A stretch of 64,000 nucleotides of DNA from positions 2,914,001 through 2,978,000 of the forward strand of contig SRSI01000050.1 in the NCBI GenBank assembly GCA_005656395.1, in the 5' to 3' direction. Positions 22,447-34,441 of the stretch are shown here, one piece after another. The position numbers and the translations under genes are program-made. Source of the stretch: Strongyloides papillosus (Eukaryota; Nematoda; Chromadorea; Rhabditida; Strongyloididae). The notes below the pieces were generated by a model, which worked only from the letters and a program-made list of their open reading frames with translations, had not been told where the DNA came from and made no database searches. The stretch's first letter is position 1. Every line of letters begins with the position of its first letter.

Positions 22447-24251
22447 ATGAATGGTGGGAAGGTGCAAGATATGATAAATCGTATAAGTCAAATAGATGTA
22501 CATGATTCACCCACTAACAAATCAAATATAGGATGGAAACATTCTTCAACTAATAAATCATCTGATTCTTTCCCATATGATGCTGTTGTTAGATACTCAT
22601 ACATTCCACAGGAGAATGATGAATTATCTCTAACACCTGGTGAAATAATAAAAGTTTTAGATAAAGGAGAAGATAACGGATGGTTGTATGGGTCTATAAA
22701 TGGTGTTAAAGGTGTCTTTCCTGATTCTTATATTGAAAAAATCTCTGATATACAAGAAAATATTGATCACAAGAGAAGGACCCCTTCGGAGAGTGGTAGT
22801 ACAACTAGCAGTAATCATTATAACAATATATCAATAGAAAATGAGATGGGTACTTTTTTATCATTTATTTTTATTTTTTAATTTTTAAATATTTATATAT
22901 TTTAGATATTGCTCTAGTTGCCTTTGACTATACAGCATCTCGTGATGATGAATTGACATTAAAGAAAGGTGATAAAATACAAATTCTTGATCGTAATAAC
23001 ATTGAAGAGGGATGGTTTAAGGGGAAACACTTAACAACTAACAGGATCGGAGTTTTTCCAGCAAATTTCACTAAATACCGTGAACAACCTATAAATGATG
23101 TTATAATTGCCCACCGTAAACCACCAATGCCAGCTCCAAACAGCTCAGCCCCAGCTGTCATCCCTCCGGCTCTACCACAAAAACCAAAATCAGTTTCAAC
23201 ACTAGTAACACAATTAAATTCATCCTCCTCTATGACATCTCTACCAACATCATCTCTATCAACAATAACTCCTCAACAAAATATGACAACTTCAAGTAAT
23301 ATATCTAATGCAACAACAATGACAACAACACAAGACAATAGCAATGCTATTCTTAATACTACTAACGGATGTATGAATAATTCCAGTAATGTTAGTCGAT
23401 GCCTTAGTCCTAGCAAAGACATTAACAATCAAAGTTTAAACGCAGATTGTATTCAATCAAGTAATAATAACAATAAGAGTCCTGACAATATAAGTAATAT
23501 GTCTCATTCTCCTGGTAGTAAAATGAATAGAATTAGTTCACCTCTAGATGGAGTTTCTGTTGCTGATAGGAGAAATTTAATTGGTTCAAAATTAAAATTT
23601 GACCCAATGAATGGTATGTTATCATATTTTTTTACTATTTATTATTGATTTTATTTCTATTATTATTTTAAGCTGGGAGATTTTCACTAGGTGGAGGAAT
23701 GATGACATCTTTAAATACAACATTGGGACATGATCAATCATCAGACGGGACATTACCATCACCCGGAGGGGCAAAATACCATGAAAGTTTACCAGAGGAA
23801 GGTGGACTTTTTGATAGCAAGCCAACAGCAAAATTAATTGGTCCAACAGTAAATAGGATTAAGCCTGTAGGTAAAAGGCCACCATCTGCAATGTTTATTA
23901 AAAACCGGTACACTGTACGTTTACACACACACATATTTCACACCCACTCATTTATTTTTCTCTCTGTATTATAAAAATTTTTTTAAGGCTATTGAAGAAT
24001 CTAACACTTCTGAGATAGATAGGAAATCTGATAAATCTATTTCACACACTCCAACAAATCTTTCCACTTCATCAATAGGTAGTACTTCTCTCGATAATAA
24101 AGTAATCCTAAGAACCAAGTCACCAACACCACCACAATCTAACAATGATGGTTATGTTACAAGAAAAGAGTACAATGAAAAGGTTAATCAACTGGTTAGT
24201 GAAATTGAATCATTAAAAAGTCGTATTAAGGATTTAGAAATGAGAAAGTAA
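22447..24251 (+). CDS. CIN85/CD2AP-like adaptor with two SH3 domains
   Basis: Exons 22447-22849, 22906-23613, 23673-23914 and 23988-24251 give 538 residues. SH3 one (about 43-100) has AVVRYSYIPQENDELSLTPG, NGWLYGSINGVKGVFPDSYIE. SH3 two (about 136-195) has ALVAFDYTASRDDELTLKKG, EEGWFKG and GVFPANFTK. Both keep the ALYDY-like, WW-position and SxY residues. A long Ser/Thr/Asn-rich linker with proline patches (KPPMPAPNSS, PPALPQKPK) follows, then KRPPSAMF, and a C-terminal coiled coil (RKEYNEKVNQLVSEIESL). SH3 repeats, a proline-rich region and a terminal coiled coil are the order found in CIN85/CD2AP, endocytic adaptors for ubiquitin ligases and actin regulators. Two rather than three SH3 domains are visible. 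The third donor was chosen at 23915 (GTACGT) because an upstream GT breaks the frame. Confidence 0.8.
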
Positions 24252-24440
24252 CAGGAGAGTATAACCTTTATTGAGTGGGATCCACAAAAAGGAAATAACA
24301 AAATTAACATTTCATGAATTATTTAAATATAACATTAAAAATGAAAAAATTGAGTTATTTATTTTAGTATTTTAAAAAATATAAATATATTTGTAAATTA
24401 ACCCATACTTTTGATTATTCTTTTGTATTATTAGTGCTAG

Positions 24441-25948
24441 TTAGATAAGATCCCAATCATCGGCAAACTTAAAAGAAAAAAATTAAAAAATGGATTTTTA
24501 GTGATAATCATTACCTCTTCTGTATACTTTTTATTTTCGGCAAATAATTCACAGTATTTCTCTTTTAATTTACCGCTAAATGCTTGTGGATACAGGACAA
24601 GGTTACCACTTTTAATGCAATCGTTACAGTAGACTTTTAATTCTACTAAGTTTTTCATTGGTTTTAAGAAATGTATCTTTTCTTGAGGCATTGAAGCCTG
24701 TAAGCATATTAATGTTATGACGAAATTCAATTTTATCCATGTCCCTTCGAAATGTTCAAGATCCCAGGAATCGCAATCCATTATGGTCTTAAGTGTAAAC
24801 TAAAAGGTAAAACAAAGATAATATTAATAAAAAGCACATTAAGAACGTACTTGGAATGGTAAAATGACATTAAGCAATGGAACTAAAGTTTCAGTGATGA
24901 GAACGAGGAAATTCAAAGCAGCAAGCTGTTTCTTATACTCAATATTCATAGAATAGATTCCGTTATTAATTTGTTGTTTCAGGTTTTTATATTTATCCAA
25001 TTCAGGTATCTCACATCCGCAAACCTGATAAATATCATAAGCAACTTTTTCATTGCTACTGAGGAGAGCTTTATAATCTAGCGGTATAATATCATTAGCA
25101 GCCTCCTTAATCATCTTAACGACTGAGTCGCTCCTAACAGGGGATTCAATATACCTTTGAATTTTCGTAATAGGTATAATATTAGATAACAAACATATAA
25201 TTCTCTCACACTTCCTCCTACTGATATTTTTTGATGAATTATTAAATTGCTTCTCATGCTTATTGACTTTCTTTATCAACAATAATTTATAATCATTAGC
25301 ATAATTATTTTTTTCTTTCAGATCTTTAATCCTTTTACTTCTTCCCTCCACAGCATACTCCAATTGCTTTTTTCTTTTTCCCAATAAATAGATAGAGTAC
25401 TTTTTCTCTTTTATTTTTTTTTCTATCTCTGATATATTCATTTCTGTTGATGATATTTTACTCCCAATTTCCATTCTCTTTTTTATCTTTGAAGACAACT
25501 CCTCCTGTAAAGTTTCATTTTCTTTTAATGTTTTGTTGTATAAGTTTATTAGTGGTTCATAGGAGTTGTACTGACAGGTCCAACAGTATAGCTCAGCATG
25601 TTTTTCACAACCTATACATGTTGTCTTTGGCTTTACTATTTGAAATTTTTCTTTACATTTTATCTCATCAATATTTTTAACTAAATCTTTCTTTTGAATA
25701 ATACCACATATTTCATCATCATTGAAACAGGAATTTTCCATAATACCTAATGTCGTCGAGTTCTTATTATATAAATTCTTTAAATCCCGAAAATAAAATT
25801 TAGTTTCTGGAATGGTCAAAAAAATAATTTATATTTATATGTAATAAATTTAATGTATGTAAAGTTATACATAAAAAAAGAGTGACAAAAAATAAATAAA
25901 CATACCAGAAGTGTTTGAAAAAAGATCATTAGATAAACTATCTTCCAT
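24441..25948 (-). CDS. coiled-coil protein, candidate Atg14/EPG-8-type PI3-kinase subunit
   Basis: Minus strand exons 25906-25948, 24851-25806, 24515-24799 and 24441-24467 join in phase to 436 residues. Near the N-terminus lies a cysteine cluster CIGCEKHAELYCWTC, then a long charged coiled coil (about 125-220). A globular C-terminal part contains AALNFLVLITETLVPLLNVILPF and ends WDLI. A CxxC..CxxC cluster, a central coiled coil and an ALxFL..L..LLxxxLPF segment are the order seen in Atg14/Barkor and UVRAG. Those proteins target the Vps34-Beclin complex to autophagosome sites (EPG-8 in C. elegans). The similarity is in architecture more than sequence, so the assignment is tentative. A further CNDC motif lies in the third exon. 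Confidence 0.5.
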
Positions 25949-26688
25949 AAAAATTGTACAACTGTCTGTAACTCTACAATTTTTAAACAATTTAATACTA
26001 TTGTTATCTAATTTTATTATAATAATTAAATAATAACTATTTGAAAGTTATAATAAATTTCTATTGTGATATTGGAAGGTAAACAAATGACTTTAGAAGC
26101 AAAATATTAGTATTGAATAAAAAACATAAAGAATAACAATAGACTTTATTTTTATATTCCTTTTATATCGTTTGATAAAAATACTAGATTATTAAAATAT
26201 AACTTTATACTATGATACAAAATTTTTGTTTAATCAACCTATAACTTTCACTTTTATTTAATACTATTCCTATATCTATCATCTGACAATAGCTATTATA
26301 AGAAACGATATTCCAACTATTTTTTATTATGCAATTTCAAATTTTGATTTGTTATATAAAAAAGAAAACTTATCACTTTGTGAATTTTTATTGTATAGAA
26401 TATATATATTGTTCGTATGAGAAATAATATTATTTTTCTAGTTGTATGTTAGTTACATCTCTAAATTTTTGTTGTAAAAATTAGTTAACTACAACATTTA
26501 ATATTTTTCACTTATTATATAATGTTTATAAATTTGATTTCTTGTTTAAAAGTTATACTTTGTTATTTATTTTATCAAATATTTTAAGATTTAATAATAC
26601 ATCACATCTTTAATATATATTATTTTTATTTATTTATTATTATAGTCTATCTTTAAAACTAATTAAAAATAAAACTTATTAAGAAGAG
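25949..26688. other. intergenic, divergent promoters
   Basis: 740 bases of AT-rich DNA between the Atg14-like gene (-) and the RRM-like gene (+). No feature seen. Confidence 0.5.
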
Positions 26689-27164
26689 ATGTACTCAGAT
26701 ATAATGGATGATGATGGAGATAAACAGTTAATGGAACCAGACTCATCCGATAACAACAATAATAATAATAACAACAATAATGACGGATTTTATTCACTAA
26801 AACTTGTAGAATTGGATTCCCGTTGTTCACCATATGATTTGTTACAATTTTGCACCTCAAAAGGCTTGACCCCATATTTTGTTGATTCATTTTCAGAAGG
26901 TATTGGTATTGTTGCTTTCAGGAAATTGAATGATCTCGAAAAATTTATTGAAGTATTAAATTCAACACCTGCAATACCCCTTTTAGTGGTAAGATTTTCT
27001 ATTAATATTACTTCTATTTTATATCTATCATATATATATTTTATACTTTTTAGGGTGGTTTGACTTTTTTCTCTATTGATGATACTGAAAAGAAAGGAAG
27101 GAAAAGAAAAAGTGTCATAGATGGAAATAATTCCTCTAGCAAACATTTTAAACGAGATTATTAA
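26689..27164 (+). CDS. small RRM-like protein
   Basis: Exons 26689-26988 and 27054-27164 give 136 residues. A run of ten Asn at about 23-32 is encoded by an AAC/AAT microsatellite. Residues 35-105 look like a single, divergent RNA-recognition-motif fold: SLKLVELDSRCSPYDLLQFC, then GIGIVAFRKLNDLEKFIEVLNS, then PLLVGGLTFFSI. The alternation beta-alpha-beta-beta-alpha-beta fits. The aromatic RNP residues are mostly replaced, so RNA binding is uncertain. The C-terminus is basic (KKGRKRK and SSKHFKRDY), a likely nuclear signal. A second in-frame ATG at 26704 could be used. I do not recognise an ortholog. Confidence 0.6.
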
Positions 27165-27559
27165 AATAGTTTCTACTATTTTTTATTACTGATGAAAATG
27201 TTTTAGTTAAGTGTCTGGAACTGTATGCGTCTTTTAAAAGGGAATATCATGACACTTTATCACTTTTTATCTCATCATTGTTGTGCTTTAATTGTTTTTA
27301 AAAGTTAAATGATATCACATAATCAAGATTTTCAATGCCCTGTACATTTTTTTTTATTTCTTTTAAGGTATATATTGCATTATGTATAAATTTAAATAAT
27401 AAACTAATAGCCGTTTTAAAGTGTCTTTTTTTCTGGAAACTTTATTTTAATTAAACATATAAAACAATTAATTAATTGATTAATTAACAATAGGTAACAA
27501 ATAAAAAAACATCTATTTACAATTACAAAATATTATATAAAAATATACACTCTCCTCTC
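27165..27559. other. intergenic between convergent genes
   Basis: 395 bases of AT-rich 3' flank shared by the RRM-like gene (+) and the RNA polymerase gene (-). A palindromic AATTAATTAATTGATTAATTAA lies at about 27466-27488. Confidence 0.5.
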
Positions 27560-30500
27560 CTAACATTCTTTAGCTAAAAATAGTGCTAATTCAATATCGA
27601 TATAATTATTGACAGTAAAAGCAGCATGATTATTAAAGAATGGGACTGTACGATATTTTGATCCTGATAAATGATATTTAACAGCATTCCTCTCTTTTAA
27701 TGTCCCAACAGCTGATACCATATACCTCTGTGTTTTACCTTTAGACCCTCTAGTAATATTACGTAATGATAAATGTTTGATTCCAATAACTTGACGAAGT
27801 GATGATATCATACTCTTCAATTCCTCTTCAGTATATTGTCCACTAGCCTCAACAACAAATGGTTCCATATCAGCAATCACCTCTTGTGTTGGTTTTTCAT
27901 TTGTGTACTCTGATAAGAATGGTAAAACATGATAAAAGTTCTTTGATAAAGATATCTTGAGATATGTCTCCATGCCATGATTATGAAGGTAGACCCATTC
28001 TTTGTTTACTAGTGTCAAATCATATCCTGTATTTGGTTGATCTAGTCTTAAATACTTCAAGTCTCTAAAACGTTGGAGAGAGATAACACGTAAGAAATCT
28101 AGGAATTTCCTTCCAATACTATGTCTCATCGTTGATAAATCTTGTGGTTGAGAGTTAGCATCAATAACTGATGGTAAATAATTAGGTGAAACAGATTCAC
28201 AATTCATTTTTATCAATGTATTTGTTAAGAACTTTAAAAATATTATACATATCTGTTCAACATTCAAGAATGTTGCTAATTGTTCATTTGTTGAGGCCCA
28301 ATTACAGACAAAGAATAATAAACTATCTAAACCTTTATAGTGTGCAACAAATTTCTTTAACAAAGGACAATATCTTCCCTGAGAACCGAAACCTGCTTGA
28401 AAGTCCTTAAAAAGATGGTGTTTCTTGGAGAATGTAAGTATTCTTACCGTCAACTCCTCAGCTAACGGTTGACGTGTCGTTATAATACGATTAGGATTAG
28501 ATCTAGCCTTAACTTTCATTGCTACCAATATATCACGTAATGTCCATGGGAAAGATAGGAATTGATTCTCGTGATTATCTGTGTACGATACCATATAATA
28601 AGCACTAGCCAATTTCATCATCTCCTCAGAAGGGTAGATATAATCTCTCTCTAGTATCTGTCTAATCCTAAATACCTCGCTATTTTCATTAGGCATCTTC
28701 TTATCAGTCCTTTGTAACCATAATCTCCCCTCCTCAAACTGTTGAAAGAATGTTGTCCTTACATCAGCAATGACATTTTTTAATCTCGACTCAATTACAT
28801 GGGCTGTATTATATTGAGATAAATCATCATTATCTGCATCACTGATACGGTTTTTGAGATTAAGGAATGAACTTGAAAATAACTGGAATTCATGTTCGAT
28901 ACTGTAACTCTCAAGAATGTTACCACACATTGCTTTATAAGCACGATATCTAGCTAGAGCAACATCCTTGTATTTTTCCCATCCCTCAACAACGAATTCT
29001 GGATCAATTTCTATCTCTTCTTTTGAACAACGTGTTAAAGAAATTGTAAGAATGTCATCAACTTTCTTAAGACGTCTATAAAGTTGTCCAAGTAAACGGG
29101 GACTTTCATATGATTGGAATCTCCTCTTCTCCATATAATCAGGGAAACGTTCCGGTAACTCTGGTGGATTTTTTTTAGTTCCTTTCGTTGTCAATGGTGG
29201 AGGGTAAACACCGGACTTTGCAAAATCTACAGCAATAGAATGCTTCTGTGCAATTGTCTGGCAAACTTTACTGTCAATACCATAAATATCAGAGTTAACA
29301 AGTAAAGCATTAGCAATAAGACCGATAGAATCTTGTCTAATGTGATCAACTAAGAAATTCCTCATTTCTTCATCCAAATTTCCTATATTAGCATCAGCAA
29401 GATTTTTATCTACATTACTTGTAAAAACAAAAGCCTTTTCATTACTATCCAGGAATAATCTTTCATCCCATATAACAGAATACTCATCACCATCCAAATC
29501 AGATCCAGCCATCTCATCAGGATGTGGTCTTGGTCCACAACTTGGGAAAACAATAACATCTCTAAGATGGTGTAGTTGCTTTATATCAACAGCATCAAAC
29601 ATTCTTATATCACCACCATTAGTACATGGATTCTTTGATACCATAACTCTTCCAACATGAATCTTAGCAAAACTGTCATTATTAGAATCTTTGTACTGAT
29701 CAATGTTATGTGTATACTGGAAAAATACTTGTCCCGGAGATAGGATTCCAGTCTCATCAACAACACCAAACATGGTACGTCCCAGGAAGAAAGGAATCTT
29801 AATTTTCATACGTTTCATTATATTCTTAATAGTAAATACAGTACTAGCAGTAAGGAGTTGTCTAAAGAAAGGTTCTCTTGTCAGTGTAAAACCATCATCA
29901 AAACGAAGGGATTTGAAGTTTAAAAACTTTGGGAATTCGTTCAATTTAGTCCTTAGATGGAACTCATCAATTAAAGGTTCTGTTGCCTCGAATATATTCT
30001 GATCATAAAGTTGGTGGATACGTTCTCTTATACGTTCATTGGTTAGTGGATTTTGTTTCAGTGAAACTTGGTCCAAAATATTAATTACAGGTCTGTTCAG
30101 GCATACAACGGTTGGGGCAGAATGTTTAACGATTTCAATTTTGTTTGCCCATGGTGCATAAAATTTCTCCTGTGATGGTCTGAATAAGAAGTGTAGTTGT
30201 GAAAGGTAGGCTAGTTTCTTGAATGCTGTCTGTGTCATAACAGTTCCTTTAGCATTTTCGAACGCTTTATTTAGAGAATTAAGTTTTTCACTAATAGCTA
30301 GCACACCTTTCATACCTTGAAATCTAAATTGTATACATGAAGGAATAATAGGATATACTCCAATATCTTTGGCAATCCTCGTCATCATAGCTAGTGAGAT
30401 GAGTCCACAGCCATCAGAGAAGATGTATGATTTTCCATTTTTCAGCAATCCACCTTCAAAATCTTCAATAAATCCAATCATTGAATTAGTAATCTCAATT

Positions 30501-32655
30501 TTGTCACAAACATGAACTTGTGTAAAACATTGACCAATACGTGCCATCAATTTTGGTATCGGTTCTTTTCTGAAATGTCCCATAGTCTTCCTTACATGTG
30601 TAACTTCCAAACCATTTTGATTCTCAATGAAATAACATCCATTATCCCTCATCTGTGAGTTAGAAGAACCAAGATAAGAAAATTGTATCTTGCATATTGT
30701 AAAACCTTTTGCTAGACAATTTCCAACTGTAAGTTTGATAAGGTAGTCACCAGTACTTGTGGTCCTCATCTTAGCTCCATCCTCATCACGGAAAACGACC
30801 CTAAGAGTACGTTCACCATTCTTATCAAAGTATCTCAAAACGCGATTCGACATTATATATTCCGGTGGCATCAGTAGTGTTCTTGTTGGAGTTATAACTA
30901 GCTTCCTTAATCTAACGAATCCACTACGGCTTTGGTCCTCTTGAATTTGTATAATTTGCTTTCCACTGATCTCAAATTCGTTATGAAGGTAGATCAACAT
31001 GTTTATTACAGAATCCGAGATACCTTGTTTGTCTATTTGCTTAACTAGACGCTCCAAACTATCTATTGTCAAGACACTATCTTGAGAATAATACTGAAGA
31101 ACAGTATTTATGAATTCATTTCTTTTATTGACATCAAGCAGCAGGTCATCTCTTATGAAACCACCCCTCATGAAGACAGCTGAGATGAGGTACTTTATAT
31201 CAAATGGTAAATCCATGATCCTCTTCTCGTACATTGGATCGTCAACAGGATCAGGAACATAATCATCCACTGAAATCTTTATAACATCCATACTACGGTA
31301 CTCAGCTTCACAATCAGATCTTGCTAGAAATCTATTTACAATACCATATAATTGAGAGGATTTCAATCCCTTTAGAGATACATTAACAACAAAAGCCTCA
31401 CTGATTGGGATGTTATTGAAATCATCATCACAGTTATTCCACGTCGAGACACGGAGCATGTTAATTCTACTCATCCGCTCCCCAGCAGTTTTGTACTTAG
31501 CATACCTCCAGCAACGGACTTGAAGTGGGTGTTTGAGGACAAAATACAATTCTACGTCCAATAGACCGTTGGGATTGTTTTGAATCGAGAATATAAATTT
31601 CCTGAAGGCGATGTAGTTGGCGAAGAGATTAATCACAACTTCATTGGCTTCCTCCTCCTCAGCGTACGGATCTTTTTTTAGGAAGGTATTTGCACCGAAT
31701 TTTAAAGAAAATTCACCTTTATCGTGTTCCAAGTCAAGGATAATACTATTCGGTAAATCATCAGATCCATGGAAGGCGTTTAGTAATCTACGATACTTAT
31801 CGAAGTCAGCTGCTTCATGTGTCCTGTGGCAGATGAACTTATTTGGATGTAAGATGTTTCCAAAACGCATAGTTTCAACTGGTAGTAAACCATCATTAGG
31901 ACTAAAATAAGGTAAAAAAGTTTACTCCCAAAAACTTACTTAAAAACGATTGAGGTGTAGAAAGTTTGACTGATTTTAACTGAACAATCCAATTTTGTAG
32001 TCTCAATCAATGACTTAGCTAATCCCTTAACAGCATTAAACAATTCATCAGTATTCTCATTCATATTAATTGATATTTTAATTTCACTGGTAAGCAAATT
32101 TAGATTCCTTATCAACTTCTTTAAAGGTTCAACATAAAAAGTCAAAGATCGACCACTCATGTACTTTTCGATCTCTCTAACAACACTATCGATGACCATT
32201 TCAAATCCTCGCTCCTCAGCTAATGGGACGATGACTATAAAACTTGAATCCGTGTTTGGGTGGTCGAAGATCGTTGTTACTCTTGGTTTATCCAACTCAT
32301 CAACCAAACCATCATCATCATCTATGAAGTTATTAATCAAGTCCTCATCCATCATTTCATCTCGACTAAGGTACAGGAATATAAAAATTTGGTGGAATAA
32401 CGAAACTTACTTTGATAACCTATCATTCTCCTTAGTATTATAATCACTTCCCTGAGAAATCAGAGAATTCCCTTCATTCACCATTGAAGGTTCACGAGTA
32501 TACTCATTCCCATCATACGGTAGTGAATTATCATTAAAATTCCCATTTTCTAATGAAGAATCTTCTTGTATTCCAGCATCATCAACGAGGACAAGAATCT
32601 TATCCAACTCAAGACTATTAACATCACCCTCTCCAAGTGAAATTTCCTTACTCAT
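27560..32655 (-). CDS. RNA-dependent RNA polymerase (RNAi amplification)
   Basis: Minus strand exons 32411-32655, 31940-32365 and 27560-31901 give 1670 residues. Cellular RdRPs of worms (EGO-1, RRF-1, RRF-3) copy target RNA to make secondary or primary small RNAs in the cytoplasm and perinuclear granules. The catalytic double-psi beta-barrel signature is HPDEMAGSDLDGDEYSVIW; DLDGD is at residues 1025-1029 (bases 29486-29500) with its three Asp intact. Upstream, SDGCGLIS and FRFQGMKGVL are the other conserved polymerase motifs. The N-terminal 80 residues are acidic and low in complexity. The main exon of 4.3 kb has no intron or internal stop. Length lies between EGO-1/RRF-1 and RRF-3, and I cannot assign the subfamily by eye. 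Confidence 0.92.
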
Positions 32656-34441
32656 CTTTAATCACCAAAAAGATAAGCTTATTTGTGAGGGCAAAAAATT
32701 AATTAAAAAATATAGTATGTTGATGAATGATTCGCAGGTCTTTTCTTAACACGATACAAAAGAGGTTTAATAAAATATTTTGAATATAAACACTGTCACT
32801 CCTTTGAATTTAAAAATTCTTTGGAATTTCGTACAAATATTAGCATTTGATGATAGTTTATTTGTATCAGTGATAGTGCAACTGTTATCACATAGAGGAA
32901 TGCATACTTTTTTACGTTTAAATTTATTATATATGATGACATTTTTTTAATTATGCAAATTAAATTTTCATGGTTGCAGGCAGCTAAACAGTGTAGATGT
33001 TACCACACTGCGTGAGAAATAATAAAAAAAGGACAAAGGATATGGTCCTTAAGATTTGTGCTTACAAAAATGAAGCTTCAAATATCATGTAAAAAACCGG
33101 AAAACTATAGAACTTTTTATCAACAACAGTATCTTTCTAATTATTATGTATTATTTTCTTTCTCTCTGGCTATAATATAAAAGTATTATTATCTAAGTCA
33201 CCAACACCAATTAATGATAAACTTAATTTAATTTTTTTAACTAAATAACGTGTAAAAAGTTACCAGGAATTTAATTAACCTCTAATATGTGGAATTATAG
33301 TAATTTATCATAATTAACACCAAAAGAAAGTTAATTATAGTTTGTTTTTTGAAAAGGGAAGTCATAAATTAAAATACATCACTTATAATAACGTTTCAGA
33401 TGGTGAAATATGTCGGGGTGAAAAAAGAAGACTTTAAAGTTTACACGTAATTGATATCGTAGAAAATTAACTTAGTAATAGAAGTTTGTAATATTTTATA
33501 AATTTAATTACTTTAGTTATTATCAGAAAGTTTGAATTTTATAGGAATGGTGATTTATAAAATTTTTAATTCACCTTATATATGTTATACCTTCTATCAG
33601 GATTCATGTAACGAGGTAACTTTTTCAACCCATAAAAAACAAAATTGTATCCTATAATTTAATTATCCACTTTTAACTAACCTCTTTCTCTCCTAATCTA
33701 CCTGAAACAGGATTATCAATCATAAAATTCACCACAGTGTCAGAATAAACTTTATCTACACCAGGAACACACCACAAAAATACCTCTATCCAACTAGAAA
33801 ACAAAAATTATCAATTGTGATGTTACAAATAAAATATTATTATTTTTTTAATTACTATTTTTTATTTTTTTTACTACAATATTTATCTGTAATCTATTGT
33901 TTTATTAACATATTTTCACTTTTATCGGTTATATAGGTTTATTTTGTATTGTATTATCAATATAAACAAAATTTCCAAATTATTTTGTAGTCATATCATG
34001 TATTAGGGGTATGATACAACCGATAGTAGGATTATTTTTTGACGGTAATGTTAATGTTGTGATAATGAGAAATTTTCGATTATATCTTAATTCTTTTATT
34101 GTACTATAAAAATTAGGCGATTGAAATATAATTTAATAAATATTTTAGGTAGGAAATTTATCATTCACATGAGTTTAAAAACTTTATTCCGGCAAGTGAT
34201 AAATTTATTACGTTAACAAAAAAAAACTTTAAAATTATGTTATTTAATAATCGTACAATGGTTAAAAAAAAGGTTAGGTGGGACAGTTGTACATTAAAAT
34301 TATTAGAAAAAAAATTATCTTTATACATTTAAGAATATTGCAAGGTGATTTCTAAAAAAAAATAAATTTCCCCCTTGGGGAAAGGTTAAAAAAAAATAAA
34401 ATAGAGAGAATACCGAGGAGGTGTAGGAAGTACATAAAAGT
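32656..34441. other. intergenic, RdRP promoter side
   Basis: About 1.8 kb upstream of the RdRP gene and downstream of the FCS/SAM gene, both on the minus strand. AT-rich with no open frame of note. A slightly less AT-rich patch lies around 32980-33080. No recognisable motif. Confidence 0.5.

Noticed and set aside
22447..26688. Operon of SH3 adaptor, Atg14-like and RRM-like genes
   Set aside because: Strands alternate (+, -, +), so they cannot form an operon.
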